Assembly: GCA_023248495.1 (NCBI GenBank)
Contig: JAHFEK010000027.1
Coordinates: forward strand, 1 to 33,435
Origin: Nitrospinales bacterium
Lineage (GTDB): Bacteria; Nitrospinota_A; UBA7883; JACRGQ01
Direction of reading: 5' to 3'
DNA length: 33,435 bases
The notes under the pieces were generated by a model. It ran no database searches and had not been told where the DNA came from. It worked only from the letters and a program-made list of their open reading frames with translations. Positions 31,022 to 33,435 of this stretch are shown one piece after another (position 1 is the stretch's first letter; the number at the start of each line of letters is the position of its first letter). The translations under genes were made by a program, and so were the position numbers.

Positions 31022-32317
31022 TCAACCGCCAAATACACGTTTGAAAATTTCGTCCACGTTCCTAAGATAATAGTTCAGGTCGAACAATTCTTCAATCCGG
31101 GCCGGCTTGAGACGTTCGGCGATCTTCGGCTCGGCCATCACGAGATCCTTGAAAAGCAACTCCTCGCGCCAGCAACGCATCGCCAGCCCCTGCACCACCG
31201 AATAGGCATCTTCGCGGATCATGCCGCTTTCCACCAGCGCCAGCAAAACCTTTTGCGAGTAAAAAAGGCCGTAGGTGGCGTCGATGTTCCTGAGCATCCG
31301 CTTGGGGTAGACGTGCAGGCCCTCGATGACCTTGCGCATCTTGTCCAGCATGTAATGCAGCAGCGTGGTGCTGTCCGGCACGATCACCCGCTCGGCGCCG
31401 CTGTGGCTGATGTCGCGCTCGTGCCACAGCGCCACGTTTTCCAGCGCGGTATGCATGTTGCCGCGCATCACGCGAGCCAGGCCGCACATCTGCTCGCACT
31501 GCACCGGATTGCGCTTGTGCGGCATCGCAGAGGAGCCTTTTTGACCCTGATGAAACGGCTCTTCGGCCTCCAGCACCTCGCTGCGCTGGAGGTGCCGGAT
31601 TTCGAGGGCTATTTTTTCGATGGTGGCGGCCGTTATGGCAAGCGCCGCCATATAGTCGGCATGCCGGTCACGCTGGATGATCTGGGTGCTGATGGGGGCG
31701 GGAACCAACCCCAACTTTTCGCAGACGTATTTTTCGATCTCCGGGCTGCAGTGCGCGTGGGTGCCCACCGCGCCGGATATTTTTCCCACGCTGACGGTTG
31801 CGATGGCGTTCACCAACCGCTGCCGGTTGCGCCGCATCTCGGCATGCCAGAGCGCCAGCTTGAGGCCGAAGGTGGTCGGCTCGGCATGAACGCCGTGGGT
31901 GCGCCCCATGCACGGCGTCATTTTGTAAACATGCGCCTGTTTCTCCAGCGCCGTCAGCAAAATATCCAGTTTTTCCAAAATCAATTCACCGGCGCGCTTC
32001 ATCAAGGCGCAGAGCGCGGTATCCACCACGTCGGACGAAGTTAGCCCCATGTGCACATACCGGCTCTCTGGTCCGATGAACTCGGCGACGGAGGTGGTGA
32101 ATGCGATCACGTCGTGCCGCACCTCTTTTTCTATTTCGTCGATGCGCGCCACGTCGAAATTCGCTTTTTTCTTGATGATCGCCAGCGCGTCGGCGGGGAT
32201 GTTCCCCAGCTTGTGGTGCGCCTCGCACGCGGCGATCTCCACTTCCAGCCACGTGGCGAATTTGTTGCGCGGCGACCAGAGATCCGCCATTTCCTTGAGC
32301 GTATATCGTTCTATCAT
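31022..32317 (-). CDS. purB: Adenylosuccinate lyase
   Basis: PurB removes fumarate from SAICAR and from adenylosuccinate, two steps of purine synthesis. The 431-residue fumarase-superfamily protein has the TSSDVVDTA segment, GRTHGVHAEPTTFG with the catalytic His, and the signature loop GSSAMPHKRNP. AAGGAAA lies 8 bases before the ATG. purC follows at once, and the gene order matches a standard pur operon. The previous gene on this strand, a WalJ/YycJ-like hydrolase, ends only 12 bases upstream, so it may share the transcript. Confidence 0.97.
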   Translation of the reverse strand: MIERYTLKEMADLWSPRNKFATWLEVEIAACEAHHKLGNIPADALAIIKKKANFDVARIDEIEKEVRHDVIAFTTSVAEFIGPESRYVHMGLTSSDVVDTALCALMKRAGELILEKLDILLTALEKQAHVYKMTPCMGRTHGVHAEPTTFGLKLALWHAEMRRNRQRLVNAIATVSVGKISGAVGTHAHCSPEIEKYVCEKLGLVPAPISTQIIQRDRHADYMAALAITAATIEKIALEIRHLQRSEVLEAEEPFHQGQKGSSAMPHKRNPVQCEQMCGLARVMRGNMHTALENVALWHERDISHSGAERVIVPDSTTLLHYMLDKMRKVIEGLHVYPKRMLRNIDATYGLFYSQKVLLALVESGMIREDAYSVVQGLAMRCWREELLFKDLVMAEPKIAERLKPARIEELFDLNYYLRNVDEIFKRVFGG

Positions 32318-32329
32318 TGGAAAGTTTCC

Positions 32330-33100
32330 TTATACATCGTGCAGTTCGCCGGGGCGGTCTTGACCCGCTATCTCGTATTTTATTGGCCGGCCCGCCGCCG
32401 CGAAAAATGTGTCGGCACCCAAACGGACGAGATTCGGATTGTTATTCTGTTGGCTCAAATGGGCGAAGATGACGGTGCCGAGACCGTCCCACACCTCATC
32501 CTTTAACAGTTTCATGCAATCGTCATTGGAGAGATGCCCCAGCTTTCCCTTGATGCGCCGTTTCAGCGGCCACGGGTAGGGGCCGATATCCAACAACTCC
32601 GGGTCGTGATTGCTTTCCAACAGGGCGAGGTGGGCGAGGCGGAAATTTTCCATGGCGCGTACCGTCACGCACCCCAAATCCGTCATTACCAGCGCGCGGC
32701 GTCCGCCGCATTCGCTCAAGTACGCCACCGGTTCGGCGGCGTCGTGCGAAACGGTGAAGGGATGCAACGTGATATCCCCCACGGTGAACGGCTCTTCGGG
32801 GGTGACCGTTTCGATCCGTCCCGCTTTCTCCAGTTGACCATTGGCGGCCTGCCGGGTGCCGCGCGTGAGGTAAAGCGGTATGCCGTACCGGCGCGAAAAA
32901 AGGGCCGCGCCGCGGATGTGATCGGTGTGTTCGTGGGTAATGGCGATGGCGTTGATGTCCCCCGGCGCGAACCCGGCCATCTTGAGGCGGCTTTCCAGTT
33001 CGCGGCAGGCGAAGCCGGCGTCTATCAGCACGGCGCTGGTTTCGGAATGGACAAGGATGGCGTTGCCCTTGCTGCCGGAACCAAGTACGCGGAGTTTCAT
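32330..33100 (-). CDS. Metallo-beta-lactamase fold hydrolase, WalJ/YycJ-like
   Basis: This 256-residue soluble protein has the dinuclear-metal motif HEHTDH (H56, H58, D60, H61), further ligands in SHDAAEP and MTDLG, and FAHLSQQNNNP near the end, a signature of the YycJ/WalJ group. Members of this group have been linked to DNA processing, including mismatch repair, in Firmicutes. The start MKLRVLGSGSKGN is typical. Its ATG overlaps the stop of the upstream, interrupted gene by four bases. The substrate is unknown. Confidence 0.9.
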   Translation of the reverse strand: MKLRVLGSGSKGNAILVHSETSAVLIDAGFACRELESRLKMAGFAPGDINAIAITHEHTDHIRGAALFSRRYGIPLYLTRGTRQAANGQLEKAGRIETVTPEEPFTVGDITLHPFTVSHDAAEPVAYLSECGGRRALVMTDLGCVTVRAMENFRLAHLALLESNHDPELLDIGPYPWPLKRRIKGKLGHLSNDDCMKLLKDEVWDGLGTVIFAHLSQQNNNPNLVRLGADTFFAAAGRPIKYEIAGQDRPGELHDV

Positions 33101-33435
33101 TTCTCGCCGCCGTTTTCGTACAGGTGGTAGAGCAACGGCAACAGCAGCTCGTGGTGGCCCGTGACGCGGACCCCCTTGCAGCCGGTGGTGACCGGCCGGT
33201 GCACCACGTTCACGCCGGGGCGGTAGTGCATCGTCATGTCGAAGTCGACGGCGGTGAAATCGCGCACATCGTCGCCCAGATTGCGGGCGGCGGAAAGCGC
33301 CTTGATAAATATTTAGGGCAGAATCACGGCGGAGCCGACATTGAAATAGCAGCCGCCGCCGGTGAGCGTTTTAAGCATGGCGGTGAATATGCGGAAATCG
33401 TCGAAGCTTTTTTCGCCGATCAGCGCGCCATTCGT
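33097..33435 (-). pseudogene. 3' part of an unrecognised conserved gene with an in-frame stop
   Basis: On the minus strand the frame enters from beyond the window edge with TNGALIGEKSFDDFRIF, continues through GGGCYFNVGSAVILP, then meets TAA (33313-33315). It goes on coherently with IFIKALSAARNLGDD and VDFDMTMHYRPGVNVVHRP to TGA at 33097-33099, which overlaps the next gene's ATG. I recall relatives reading GSAVILPE-x-FLKA, so the stop would replace a Glu codon (GAA to TAA). I cannot name the family. It could be a nonsense mutation, a sequencing error or recoding. Confidence 0.6.

Noticed and set aside
32330-33100. Treating the WalJ-like hydrolase as part of a WalRK two-component locus
   Set aside because: The only kinase on this strand lies five genes away after purQ, and no walR, walH or walI is present.

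Overview
The window looks like one contiguous stretch of Gram-negative bacterial chromosome of moderately high GC. It is dense with genes, many of which overlap by 1 to 4 bases. It holds type II secretion pseudopilins, an RND efflux system, a lipoprotein-type membrane fusion protein, a sigma-54 activator, many Shine-Dalgarno-led genes and a small low-spin-type sulfite reductase. Together these suggest a deltaproteobacterial, Nitrospinota or similar lineage. The sequence alone does not fix the taxon. There is no intact mobile element, rRNA operon or CRISPR array.

Layout. Bases 1-480 are non-coding and hold repeat debris. From 489 to 5580 on + there is a housekeeping run: rpiB (apparently starting at ATT), glyA, nrdR, a precorrin-2 dehydrogenase gene, a CcsA/HemX-like membrane protein, and a response regulator with a GGDEF domain. 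A secreted YceI protein (5668-6255) ends at a strong terminator. On - follow an NYN-nuclease/cold-shock fusion (6310-7227) and a small siroheme sulfite/nitrite reductase-like protein (7620-8312), divergent from purD (8404-9672, +). A 1024-residue secreted PEGA/FN3 protein (9821-12895, -) lies downstream of an orphan NtrC-type regulator (13298-14671, -). Between these two is a near-perfect sigma-54 promoter, a short transcript unit and a 14-bp-stem terminator. Next come a TSUP permease (-), a glycine-rich RRM RNA-binding protein (+), tRNA-Leu(CAA) (-), and accD and leuA (-, translationally coupled). A structured region of about 600 bases without a recognised gene follows, then a Cys/His-rich small membrane protein (+).

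Bases 19929-22445 (-) encode the four minor pseudopilins gspH-I-J-K. They are divergent from a TetR regulator, membrane fusion protein and RND pump operon (22619-27423, +) with a clear promoter and a palindromic operator. The last block (-) is a purine operon, purB-purC-purS-[cNMP-binding protein]-purQ, followed by a PAS histidine kinase. It is preceded by a WalJ/YycJ-like metallo-hydrolase and the 3' part of a gene carrying an in-frame stop.

Connections. One-carbon and nucleotide metabolism recur (glyA, purD, purBCSQ, nrdR). The siroheme-synthesis enzyme and the siroheme reductase are both here, as is a TSUP-family permease whose relatives include sulfite exporters. Signalling is dispersed and apparently orphan: one GGDEF regulator, one NtrC regulator, one histidine kinase and one stand-alone cNMP-binding domain. 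The strongest candidate for something undescribed is the sigma-54-driven short transcript at about 12965-13133, adjacent to the NtrC-type regulator.
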